This document shows positions 1 to 5,077 of a stretch of DNA of 7,135 nt, one piece after another (within the stretch, counting starts at the first letter, position 1; each line of letters begins with the position of its first letter). The stretch is from Methanosarcinaceae archaeon (lineage in GTDB: Archaea > Halobacteriota > Methanosarcinia > Methanosarcinales > Methanosarcinaceae), in NCBI GenBank assembly GCA_030609665.1, contig JAUWBW010000096.1:1-7135 (forward strand), read 5' to 3'. The notes below the pieces were generated by a model that made no database searches, had not been told where the DNA came from, and saw nothing but the letters and a program-made list of their open reading frames with translations. Both the position numbers and the translations under genes were made by a program.

Positions 1-627
1 CCCGCGCAGGTGCATTGCATCCGCATTGGTATCCGAGAATTCGAGTTCGTTCAGGTTCAGGAATCCGCCGACTGCGTCAAGTAGCGGCAAAACTCCTTCC
101 GCCCCTTCTATTGCCGGGATCTCGATCCCTGCCGACATCCCAAGTTCGATCGCCGCTGCGATGGAATCTGCAAATGGCGTTTGTTCGAGGCAGTTCCACA
201 TTTCCTGAGGCGGATGGAATCGTATCTCGTCCAGCCCCGCATCTGCGAGCGCAGTGAGTGTTTCCTTATCTGGCGCGATTGATGTGTACAAGTGGATGTG
301 GTGTTCCGCCCCGAATTCCGATTTCAGAAGCCGTATATAATGTAAAACGCGCTCTAGTTCAAGAAGCGGCTCACCTCCGGTGATGCCGGTACCCAGCGCA
401 TCCATCTGGCGCGCCTCGGCTATGACATCCTCGTCCGAGGTCACATGGCGCTCGTTCGCATAGGTCACATCTTTTTTTCGGTCTTCTGAGATCGGACAGT
501 AAAAACAATCCCGCCCGCAGATACCGGTCACGAACAGTACCATTTTTGAACCGAGTTTGCAGAGTTTACAACCTTCGGACAAATAATTGTGAAACGAACC
601 CGCTTCGTTCTGGATGATCTCATGCAT
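1..627 (-). CDS. Radical SAM protein, COG2108-like (3' end outside window)
   Basis: The reverse strand is open from an ATG at 627 to the window edge, giving 209 codons without a stop; the C-terminal part is missing. The protein has a radical SAM [4Fe-4S] motif CxxxCxxC at residues 37-44 (CGRDCFYC), followed by GITGGEP (81-87), the glycine-rich strand that contacts SAM. A second cysteine pair, CKLC (20-23), lies just ahead in a GCKLCKLGSKMVLFVTG context. This context is characteristic, from memory, of archaeal COG2108 proteins, which are described as related to pyruvate formate-lyase activating enzyme and have no settled substrate. The additional pair could bind metal or a second cluster, but that is inference. 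Start: the next in-frame codons upstream contain no start before a stop, so ATG 627 is the longest option; only a weak GGAT-like element precedes it. By eye the gene is richer in G+C than the rest of the window. It diverges from the ferredoxin gene. Confident about the superfamily, less about the subfamily. Confidence 0.87.
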   Translation of the reverse strand, partial: MHEIIQNEAGSFHNYLSEGCKLCKLGSKMVLFVTGICGRDCFYCPISEDRKKDVTYANERHVTSDEDVIAEARQMDALGTGITGGEPLLELERVLHYIRLLKSEFGAEHHIHLYTSIAPDKETLTALADAGLDEIRFHPPQEMWNCLEQTPFADSIAAAIELGMSAGIEIPAIEGAEGVLPLLDAVGGFLNLNELEFSDTNADAMHLRG

Positions 628-698
628 GCATCCAGTTATACGTCTGTTTGTACATAAGCGTTGTTTGGTTTATGGTTGTGCACTCGTTTCGCATAACC

Positions 699-710
699 AT
701 TATATATCTT
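699..710. promoter_or_regulatory. Shared TATA-box region for divergent genes
   Basis: The sequence ATTATATATC around 699-709 is an archaeal TATA-like core. Read on the plus strand it is centred about 26 bases before the ferredoxin ATG at 730. That is the expected distance from TATA box to transcription start, so the ferredoxin transcript is probably leaderless; no Shine-Dalgarno sequence precedes its ATG. Read on the minus strand it gives TATATAATGG, which would start transcription near 675-680 and leave a leader of about 50 bases before the radical SAM gene. No other clear TATA box is visible in the 102-base gap. Use in both directions is inference. Confidence 0.55.
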
Positions 711-729
711 GCAAACATAACGACTATGT

Positions 730-918
730 ATGACAGAAGAAGAAGGATATATCGTAGTACTGGGGTGCAAAAAGTGCGGGAAATGTGACAATGTCTGCCC
801 GACAGGCGCGCTGCAGAAGGATAATAATGGCATGATCAAGATCGATTATGACAAGTGCACGTTGTGTATGAAGTGTGTTGAGGTGTGTCCGAACAAAGCG
901 CTTGTTTATATGGAGTGA
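730..918 (+). CDS. Small 2[4Fe-4S] ferredoxin
   Basis: This 62-residue protein is a two-cluster bacterial-type ferredoxin, a soluble low-potential electron carrier. Cysteines 13, 16 and 19 with 53 should bind one [4Fe-4S] cluster, and 43, 46 and 49 with 23 the other; both halves have the CxxCxxCxxxCP arrangement. The spacing is symmetrical and no ligand is missing. The length is normal for a free-standing ferredoxin, and there are no added domains. The ATG at 730 follows a TATA-like core by about 26 bases, suggesting a leaderless mRNA; the ATG at 726 is out of frame. Its divergent neighbour is a radical SAM protein, which needs a low-potential electron donor for its cluster. The ferredoxin could serve it, but only proximity supports this. 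Redox partners in a methanogen-like host are otherwise open. Confidence 0.93.
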   Translation: MTEEEGYIVVLGCKKCGKCDNVCPTGALQKDNNGMIKIDYDKCTLCMKCVEVCPNKALVYME

Positions 919-995
919 AACTTCCAGATACAAAAATACGACAGTCATTGTAGCATAAACATTTATGTCTAAACTCGTCTAAAGATTAATTCGTA

Positions 996-1054
996 CGAGA
1001 AAATGCTTACTTCGTTCGCATTAACTCGCACTATATATTTATAAAATATATACT
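996..1054 (+). repeat. Two-hairpin AT-rich element, copy 1
   Basis: Copy 1 of a sequence found again at 1164-1224. The first hairpin has 11-base arms CGAGAAAATGC (996-1006) and GCATTAACTCG (1018-1028), with an 11-base loop and a conserved AA-opposite-AA internal mismatch. After three bases comes a second hairpin with arms TATATATTT (1032-1040) and AAATATATA (1044-1052) and a loop of three. It ends directly in front of the ATG of the HicB-like N-terminal ORF. The first TATATA lies about 20 bases before that ATG, so the element could also act as a promoter or operator. It may be a small mobile repeat, a regulatory site, or both. Confidence 0.75.
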
Positions 1055-1192
1055 ATGAAAACCATAATACAAATCCACAAGGAAGGAAAGTATTTCATAG
1101 CCTCAGACCTGATAACAAATGACGCGGATCAGGGACTTACGGAAAAGGAAGCTCTTGCAAACTCGAGAAAATTCTCCCTTCAGTCGAATTAA
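1055..1192 (+). CDS. HicB-like antitoxin, N-terminal part of a split gene
   Basis: This 45-codon ORF starts at ATG 1055 and ends at TAA 1190-1192. Residues 1-36 read like the HicB/UPF0150 fold: a first strand (TIIQIHKEGKYFIA), then the region where HicB proteins carry the DLPG segment (here SDLITNDADQG), then LTEKEALAN, which matches the T-x-E-E-A-L-x-N helix. After Asn36 the family continues with a longer helix. Here the last nine residues are encoded by an inserted repeat and bear no resemblance to it. The expected continuation, KKGLEEHYQ, is found in the next ORF. HicB proteins normally neutralise the HicA mRNA-cleaving toxin, but no hicA-like ORF is visible nearby and no DNA-binding domain is present. 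It is probably a broken or remodelled gene. Family assignment rests on pattern recognition. Confidence 0.55.
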   Translation: MKTIIQIHKEGKYFIASDLITNDADQGLTEKEALANSRKFSLQSN

Positions 1193-1224
1193 CTCGAACT
1201 ATATAATTCTATAAATTATATACT
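1164..1224 (+). repeat. Two-hairpin AT-rich element, copy 2, inside the hicB-like gene
   Basis: Copy 2 of the element at 996-1054; the first 42 bases align without gaps with seven differences. Hairpin one has arms CGAGAAAATTC (1164-1174) and GAATTAACTCG (1186-1196); hairpin two has arms TATATAATT (1200-1208) and AATTATATA (1214-1222). Compared with copy 1 one base pair in each stem has changed on both sides, so pairing is preserved. It lies between the two halves of the HicB-like coding sequence and supplies the stop codon of the first half. It ends immediately before the A of the ATG that opens the second half. TATATAA at 1200-1206 is about 22 bases before that ATG. Confidence 0.75.
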
Positions 1225-1317
1225 ATGAAAAAAGGACTTGAAGAACATTATCAAATCCTCATGGAGCTCGCCCCGAAGGATCAAAATTGTGACATAACAC
1301 AGCAGGACACAACATGA
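1225..1317 (+). CDS. HicB-like antitoxin, C-terminal part of a split gene
   Basis: This 30-codon ORF runs from ATG 1225 to TGA 1315-1317. Residues 2-17 (KKGLEEHYQILMELAP) look like the long helix that follows EALxN in archaeal HicB-like proteins, so this is the piece missing from the ORF ending at 1192. In the uninterrupted gene the codon at the junction was probably TTG, reading ANLKKGLEE; the inserted element turns it into ATG. The last residues, after KDQN, do not look like the family, and the protein is too short to fold as HicB alone. It overlaps the following radical SAM gene by ATGA, which would couple their translation. It may survive as a leader peptide or may be non-functional. Whether it is translated cannot be told from sequence. 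Confidence 0.42.
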   Translation: MKKGLEEHYQILMELAPKDQNCDITQQDTT

Positions 1318-1916
1318 CCGAAAACACTGCAAAAGATATAATTTACTACGAAGCATACGGAAACCTGTATCTTAACATCACAAACCGATGTAGTGCAAAC
1401 TGTGTTTTCTGTATTCGGGATTTTTCAGATGGCGTTTACGGGTACAACCTGCGCCTTTCACACGAACCGACTGTGGATGAGATCATAAGTGAACTCGAAA
1501 CACTCGACCTCTTAAAGTACAAAGAAGTGGTATTTACAGGATTTGGCGAACCCACTATACGACTTGATGAAATGCTTGATGTCACACGTTACCTGAACGA
1601 GCGCAATATCGTTGTCAGGCTGGACACAAACGGGCATGCCGGGCTCATTCACCCGGACAGGAACGTAGTTTTCGAATTAAAAGAAGCAGGACTGAGCGCC
1701 GTGTCAGTTAGTCTAAATGCCGAGTCTGAAGAATTATACAACGAACTGTGTAGACCAATCTACGATAATTCATATCAGGCTATGCTTGATTTCACAAAAG
1801 AAGCACGGGACGCAGGAATGCAAACAAGGATGACAGTTGTTGGTGTGCCTGAGATCGATATTGAAAAATGTGAACGTATCGCACAGGATCTTGGTGCAGA
1901 TTTTCATGTACGGTAG
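1314..1916 (+). CDS. TatD-linked-type radical SAM protein
   Basis: The 200-residue protein is a compact radical SAM enzyme. Residues 26-33 (CSANCVFC) are the CxxxCxxC cluster motif, preceded by the strand NLYLNITNR and followed by IRD. TGFGEP (75-80) is the SAM-contacting GGEP-like segment, RLDTNGH (102-108) the next conserved strand, and VSLNAES, about residue 130, a further one. From memory this matches the TatD-family-associated radical SAM family (about 200 residues), whose reaction is unknown. The length suggests it is complete, with no C-terminal SPASM or other domain. No tatD gene is visible in the window. ATG 1314 overlaps the TGA of the preceding small ORF, and AGGA at 1304-1307 is a reasonable ribosome-binding site. 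Transcription probably comes from the AT-rich element at 1164-1224 or the one further upstream. A long hairpin begins four bases after its stop codon. Confidence 0.85.
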   Translation: MTENTAKDIIYYEAYGNLYLNITNRCSANCVFCIRDFSDGVYGYNLRLSHEPTVDEIISELETLDLLKYKEVVFTGFGEPTIRLDEMLDVTRYLNERNIVVRLDTNGHAGLIHPDRNVVFELKEAGLSAVSVSLNAESEELYNELCRPIYDNSYQAMLDFTKEARDAGMQTRMTVVGVPEIDIEKCERIAQDLGADFHVR

Positions 1917-1919
1917 AAG

Positions 1920-1959
1920 ATTTCAACAGAGGATTTCGATAGAAATACTCGATTGAAAT
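1920..1959. terminator. Long imperfect hairpin after the radical SAM gene
   Basis: Starting four bases after the stop codon, ATTTCAA (1920-1926) pairs with TTGAAAT (1953-1959). Inside, GAG (1929-1931) pairs with CTC (1948-1950), and ATTTC (1933-1937) with GAAAT (1942-1946) around a GATA loop. That is 15 base pairs, interrupted by a two-by-two internal loop and one mismatch. It lies between converging genes and could end transcription or protect the 3' end of the mRNA. No clear T-run follows it, so the terminator role is tentative; the structure itself is plain. Confidence 0.5.
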
Positions 1960-1996
1960 ACCTGGAGGATTTTAAAATCCTTAATATAAAAGGTAT
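1958..1996. terminator. Nested palindrome between convergent genes
   Basis: AGGATTTTAAAATCCT (1966-1981) is a perfect 16-base palindrome. It is enclosed by ATACCT (1958-1963) and AGGTAT (1991-1996), a second inverted repeat. Read on the minus strand, downstream of engB, the order is AGGTAT's complement, a T-rich stretch (CCTTTTATATT), then the palindrome. A role in terminating either or both converging transcripts, or a protein-binding site, is possible. It follows directly on the hairpin at 1920-1959. Confidence 0.42.
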
Positions 1997-2005
1997 CACA
2001 TATAT

Positions 2006-2647
2006 TCAAGTCGATTTTGGAACATACTTGAACAGATCGTCACGCTTCAAGTCATGCAACTTTTTTCTGATAAGTCCACGAACCGATCTTGTGTCACCTT
2101 TCTTTACAGTTATCGGTGCAATAGTATCAAGCCATTGTCTCCATGGTGGCATCATTCCCAGGCAATCGGCAATGCCATCAAGTGTATCGTCAAGTTCATC
2201 CGGGTTGATCTTATCGATCTTGTTCACGGCAACAACTGTATCAATATCCATCTCACGTAAGAAATCGAACAACTCAATATCAATAGGGATCTCGTTCCGA
2301 CCTTCCCAACGTTCAACTATATCCAAAAATGTTGCACCGTCAACGATCATTACAGCCATCTTGATCCGCTTGAAATTGTCCTCGATATATTCAACGATCG
2401 TATCCTTTACAATACTCTGTTTTTGCTCATGCACACCACTCATAAACCCAAAACCCGGCATGTCGGTTATCAGCATGTCGGAATAACGAATGTGATGAGG
2501 TATCAACGTCACACCCGGGCGTTTACCTACTCGTACCTTTTTTTGACCGGTAATATCACGTATAAATGAAGATTTACCGACATTCGACCTACCAACAAAA
2601 ATAATCTCAATTTTTGCACCTTCTTCAAGATCCTTTCCTTTCGTCAT
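2006..2647 (-). CDS. engB: Probable GTP-binding protein EngB
   Basis: EngB/YsxC-type TRAFAC GTPase, in bacteria an assembly factor of the large ribosomal subunit; the archaeal role is less well established. Counting from an upstream TTG at 2674, the motifs are G1 GRSNVGKSS (28-36), G2 PGVT (53-56), G3 DMPG (71-74) and G4 NKID (151-154). PPWRQWL in the C-terminal third is typical of archaeal EngB. At G5, where the family usually has SAK, the sequence reads ITVKKGD, a small departure. I prefer the ATG at 2647 because archaeal EngB proteins usually begin a few residues before the first strand and GGTG lies eight bases ahead of it. TTG 2674 would add nine residues (KKLYWCKI after the first) and sits six bases after the DHH gene, with GAAGG just upstream. 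It is the last gene of the probable four-gene operon and converges on the radical SAM gene. Confidence 0.92.
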   Translation of the reverse strand: MTKGKDLEEGAKIEIIFVGRSNVGKSSFIRDITGQKKVRVGKRPGVTLIPHHIRYSDMLITDMPGFGFMSGVHEQKQSIVKDTIVEYIEDNFKRIKMAVMIVDGATFLDIVERWEGRNEIPIDIELFDFLREMDIDTVVAVNKIDKINPDELDDTLDGIADCLGMMPPWRQWLDTIAPITVKKGDTRSVRGLIRKKLHDLKRDDLFKYVPKST

Positions 2648-2680
2648 AATTTTACACCAATACAATTTCTTCAATATCCT

Positions 2681-3688
2681 TCACTTTTTAGAATCTCTTT
2701 TTGTGCTATTATTACTGTTATACCTGCCAATCATCTTATCAAAATCACGCAGGAATGCATCAAGTGAATCGCGAGGTATCCTTGCACCTGCTGCAAATGC
2801 ATGACCTCCACCCGTACCACCATGCTCTTTTGCAACAATACGCAAAGCCCTGTTGATGTCAACAAAACCTTTTGAACGAATACTTAAATCATACGCACGT
2901 TTTCGTTGCCTGTACTCAGCCGAAATACCCACACCTTTTTGGCTATATGATGCAGCATATATCGCAGCTTTTGACATATAACCATTGGCATTGACCACAT
3001 ATCCAATATTTCGCATAACCTTGACATGTCCCTTGATATACAGCCTTAACGTCTCTTCTTTTTCAGAAGCATCCTTTGCGTACTCAAGCAAATGCCTTAT
3101 CTCTGAAGGGATTTTGTCATGAGATAATGGATTGATCAATTGTCTCTTAAAATCGTAATCGCGCCCAACATACGTAAGTGCCTGAATAAGAGTTCCAGCC
3201 TGAAAATAGAGTCCTCTTTTATCCCAGTCATGACTCCATTCGTTGATCAGGGGTGTATTATCACAAAAATCGCCTATCGCACCGTAAATGGCTATCCTTC
3301 GCATATCCCTGCTTAACCTATCCTCAAGTACCCTGTACGTCAACTCTGATGCGCATGGACCTAAGTCATGATAGAACCATTCCGAATCCCAACCCGCCTG
3401 AGGTAGTGGATGATGATCAATGTAAATGACATTTGAAACCTGTGAAAGTACATCCAGCTTATCATATAGTTGCACGCATGTCCGTTCATCTACCGCGATA
3501 TCACAGATTATAATATTCTCATACCCGTCTGCAAATTCCAGTTTGTTAAGAAGATTTACCGGACTGGTAAAATAGACATGTCCATCAGGATATGCACTCT
3601 TTGCAATAGCACCTGCACACACACCGTCCGAATCACCATGAGTCAAGATAATAGAATCCGTTTTTATTGTTTTCCTGATATGTTTCAT
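2681..3688 (-). CDS. DHH/DHHA1 family phosphoesterase (RecJ-like)
   Basis: The 335-residue protein belongs to the DHH phosphoesterase superfamily, metal-dependent enzymes including RecJ, archaeal GINS-associated nuclease, nano-RNases and c-di-AMP phosphodiesterases. Visible motifs are THGDSDGVCAG (16-26; Asp19 and Asp21 as metal ligands), CDIAVDE (62-68), the signature DHH (91-93), GAIGDFCDN (136-144), and GGTGGGHAFAAG (290-301), the glycine-rich DHHA1 substrate-binding motif. All catalytic positions appear present. It is shorter than bacterial RecJ and than archaeal GAN, and lacks added domains, so a small-substrate or short-oligonucleotide exonuclease fits better than replicative RecJ; the exact substrate is inference. 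The C-terminus (NSNNSTKRDSKK) is polar and probably disordered. ATG 3688 is one base after the TGA of the upstream surface-protein gene, and AGGAAGAAG in that gene's last codons can act as ribosome-binding site, so translation is likely coupled. Confidence 0.9.
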   Translation of the reverse strand: MKHIRKTIKTDSIILTHGDSDGVCAGAIAKSAYPDGHVYFTSPVNLLNKLEFADGYENIIICDIAVDERTCVQLYDKLDVLSQVSNVIYIDHHPLPQAGWDSEWFYHDLGPCASELTYRVLEDRLSRDMRRIAIYGAIGDFCDNTPLINEWSHDWDKRGLYFQAGTLIQALTYVGRDYDFKRQLINPLSHDKIPSEIRHLLEYAKDASEKEETLRLYIKGHVKVMRNIGYVVNANGYMSKAAIYAASYSQKGVGISAEYRQRKRAYDLSIRSKGFVDINRALRIVAKEHGGTGGGHAFAAGARIPRDSLDAFLRDFDKMIGRYNSNNSTKRDSKK

Positions 3689-3689
3689 G

Positions 3690-5066
3690 TCACTTCTTCC
3701 TTTTATCTATGCTAACTTTTGTAATCCCGGCCCTTGCACCTGCACCTGCAACTGCACCCGCACTTAAAATTGCAAACACCAATCCCAATGCACTAAACCC
3801 AGGCAACTCCATCGCTTTTGAAGGTAGGGATTTTACTTTGTCAACCAATGATTGTTCGACCACAACCTCTGGTTCTTCAGGCGGCGGGACAGGCTGTGAA
3901 GTTTCTACTTCATCTTGCAATGGTTCAGGTTCAACTTCCAAGGACGTTGGTTCTTCAATTACCGACATGATCTGTTTTTTGGATTCTACAATACCACCAT
4001 ACCCTTTTGCATCCAAAAAATTTGCTTTTGCTGAGGGGATAATAAGATCTCCAATCCTGTCTATCTTTATCGAATACTGCATTGTATAATTGCTTGAGGG
4101 TTGTAACACCATATCAACGCTTGTTTCACCGCTTATCTTTGTTGTGCCTGCAGGGATATCATCTGATATCTTAACATGAGCTGCACGGTCCCCCTCGTTT
4201 CCAACATGAATTGTGATGTTAACTATATCATTTAATGTTGAATTTAATGGAACTGCTGATTTTGTTATGTTTATAGTAGGACCATGTACGATCAATTGGG
4301 ATGAATTCGTGTATTTGTAATGAGTAATTCCAAGATGTGTTAGGATCAATTCAGTTGCAGGAATTGTGTAATTTCCGGCTTTTGTGGATTTTATACTATA
4401 CCTGAAAGTCGATTTTCCATCATTTTTAAGATCAAAAGTCCAGCCGATATCCTCGTCGGGATCCAATATAAAATTAGCAGGAATGTTTTCATTCAGCCTC
4501 ACATCTTCAAAATGAATGTCTTTTAAGTTCTCGACCACGATTTCCACATGCGCTCGCTCATCAATATATATCTCATAACCCGCGGTTTTTTCCATAGAGA
4601 TCGTAGTGTTGATCCATGTCCTCTTCAGATATTCCTCAGGCGGCAATTCCTTTGCAAGATAAACTTTGATCTTTGAATATGGACTTGGGATATTGATGCC
4701 GGTGACGATATCGACCACTTCTAACTTGAACTTATTGTCAAATACATCATAACCCGGGATGTTGCTGTTGTTTACAGAAAGTATGGTACTCCACGATTTC
4801 GATGTATTGGTCATCAGTATGGAGAGCAGGACATAATCATCAGGTACATCTGAGTAGCGTGGAGTAGAGTATTCAAGTGATTCGATCAAATATCCACTTG
4901 CATTTACCTGATCACCCCAATAAAGTGTATACTCCTCAGCATCAAGCCACTCGATATCTTCTTCAATCTGCGCAGTTGCAATGTCTATGCACATTGCTAC
5001 ACTTGTTGCAAATATAGTAAATACTGCAAAAATTGCAAGTAAATGAACAAATTTATCAGTTTTCAT
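3690..5066 (-). CDS. Secreted surface protein, sequon-rich, PGF-CTERM-like tail
   Basis: This 458-residue exported protein has a signal peptide (basic start, hydrophobic 6-25; likely cleavage after Ala32 in ATAQ). An N-terminal domain begins DIEW (37-40) and matches that of the upstream paralog. Two beta-rich CARDB/DUF11-like domains follow (about 155-265 and 265-372). The second contains GPTINITKS, VGNEGDRAAHVKISDDIP and SGETS, closely matching the paralog. An acidic, proline-rich linker (about 373-421) leads to PGF (422-424) and a hydrophobic stretch. That resembles the archaeosortase A signal, but the tail is long and ends with 16 mostly polar or basic residues. Ten N-x-S/T sequons suggest heavy N-glycosylation outside the cell; the paralog has none. 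It is probably part of, or attached to, the cell envelope; its specific job is not known. It lies 11 bases after the paralog and one base before the DHH gene. VAMC at 23-26 is not a proper lipobox. Confidence 0.85.
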   Translation of the reverse strand: MKTDKFVHLLAIFAVFTIFATSVAMCIDIATAQIEEDIEWLDAEEYTLYWGDQVNASGYLIESLEYSTPRYSDVPDDYVLLSILMTNTSKSWSTILSVNNSNIPGYDVFDNKFKLEVVDIVTGINIPSPYSKIKVYLAKELPPEEYLKRTWINTTISMEKTAGYEIYIDERAHVEIVVENLKDIHFEDVRLNENIPANFILDPDEDIGWTFDLKNDGKSTFRYSIKSTKAGNYTIPATELILTHLGITHYKYTNSSQLIVHGPTINITKSAVPLNSTLNDIVNITIHVGNEGDRAAHVKISDDIPAGTTKISGETSVDMVLQPSSNYTMQYSIKIDRIGDLIIPSAKANFLDAKGYGGIVESKKQIMSVIEEPTSLEVEPEPLQDEVETSQPVPPPEEPEVVVEQSLVDKVKSLPSKAMELPGFSALGLVFAILSAGAVAGAGARAGITKVSIDKRKK

Positions 5067-5077
5067 GTGATATGGTT

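Noticed and set aside
15..257. Two plus-strand ORFs in the first 260 bases
   Set aside because: Both are antisense shadows of the G+C-rich radical SAM gene, which carries clear family motifs.
636..948. Minus-strand ORFs of 67 and 74 codons around the ferredoxin
   Set aside because: They overlap the ferredoxin and its promoter, and neither shows family features.
954..967. CATAAA / TTTATG inverted repeat after the ferredoxin
   Set aside because: Six-base AT-rich arms with a two-base loop are expected by chance here, and no T-run or conserved context supports a terminator.
1920..1960. ATTTCAA / GATTGAAAT resembling CRISPR repeat ends
   Set aside because: The two motifs are arms of one hairpin; there is no series of repeats with spacers.
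2025..2039. 15-base match TACTTGAACAGATCG, also at 6868-6882
   Set aside because: Both copies are inside unrelated coding sequences, with no extended similarity or boundary features; chance is sufficient.
1953..2486. 177-codon plus-strand ORF
   Set aside because: It lies antisense over engB, which has intact GTPase motifs; the ORF itself is Ser/Ile-rich with no recognisable domain and no convincing start signal.
3709..4089. 126-codon plus-strand ORF, Ala/Pro then Ser/Gly-rich
   Set aside because: It is the reverse complement of the low-complexity linker and tail of the surface-protein gene.
4983..4998. Lipobox-like VAMC in the signal region of the sequon-rich surface protein
   Set aside because: Met precedes the Cys where a small residue is needed, and a normal signal peptidase site lies just after it.
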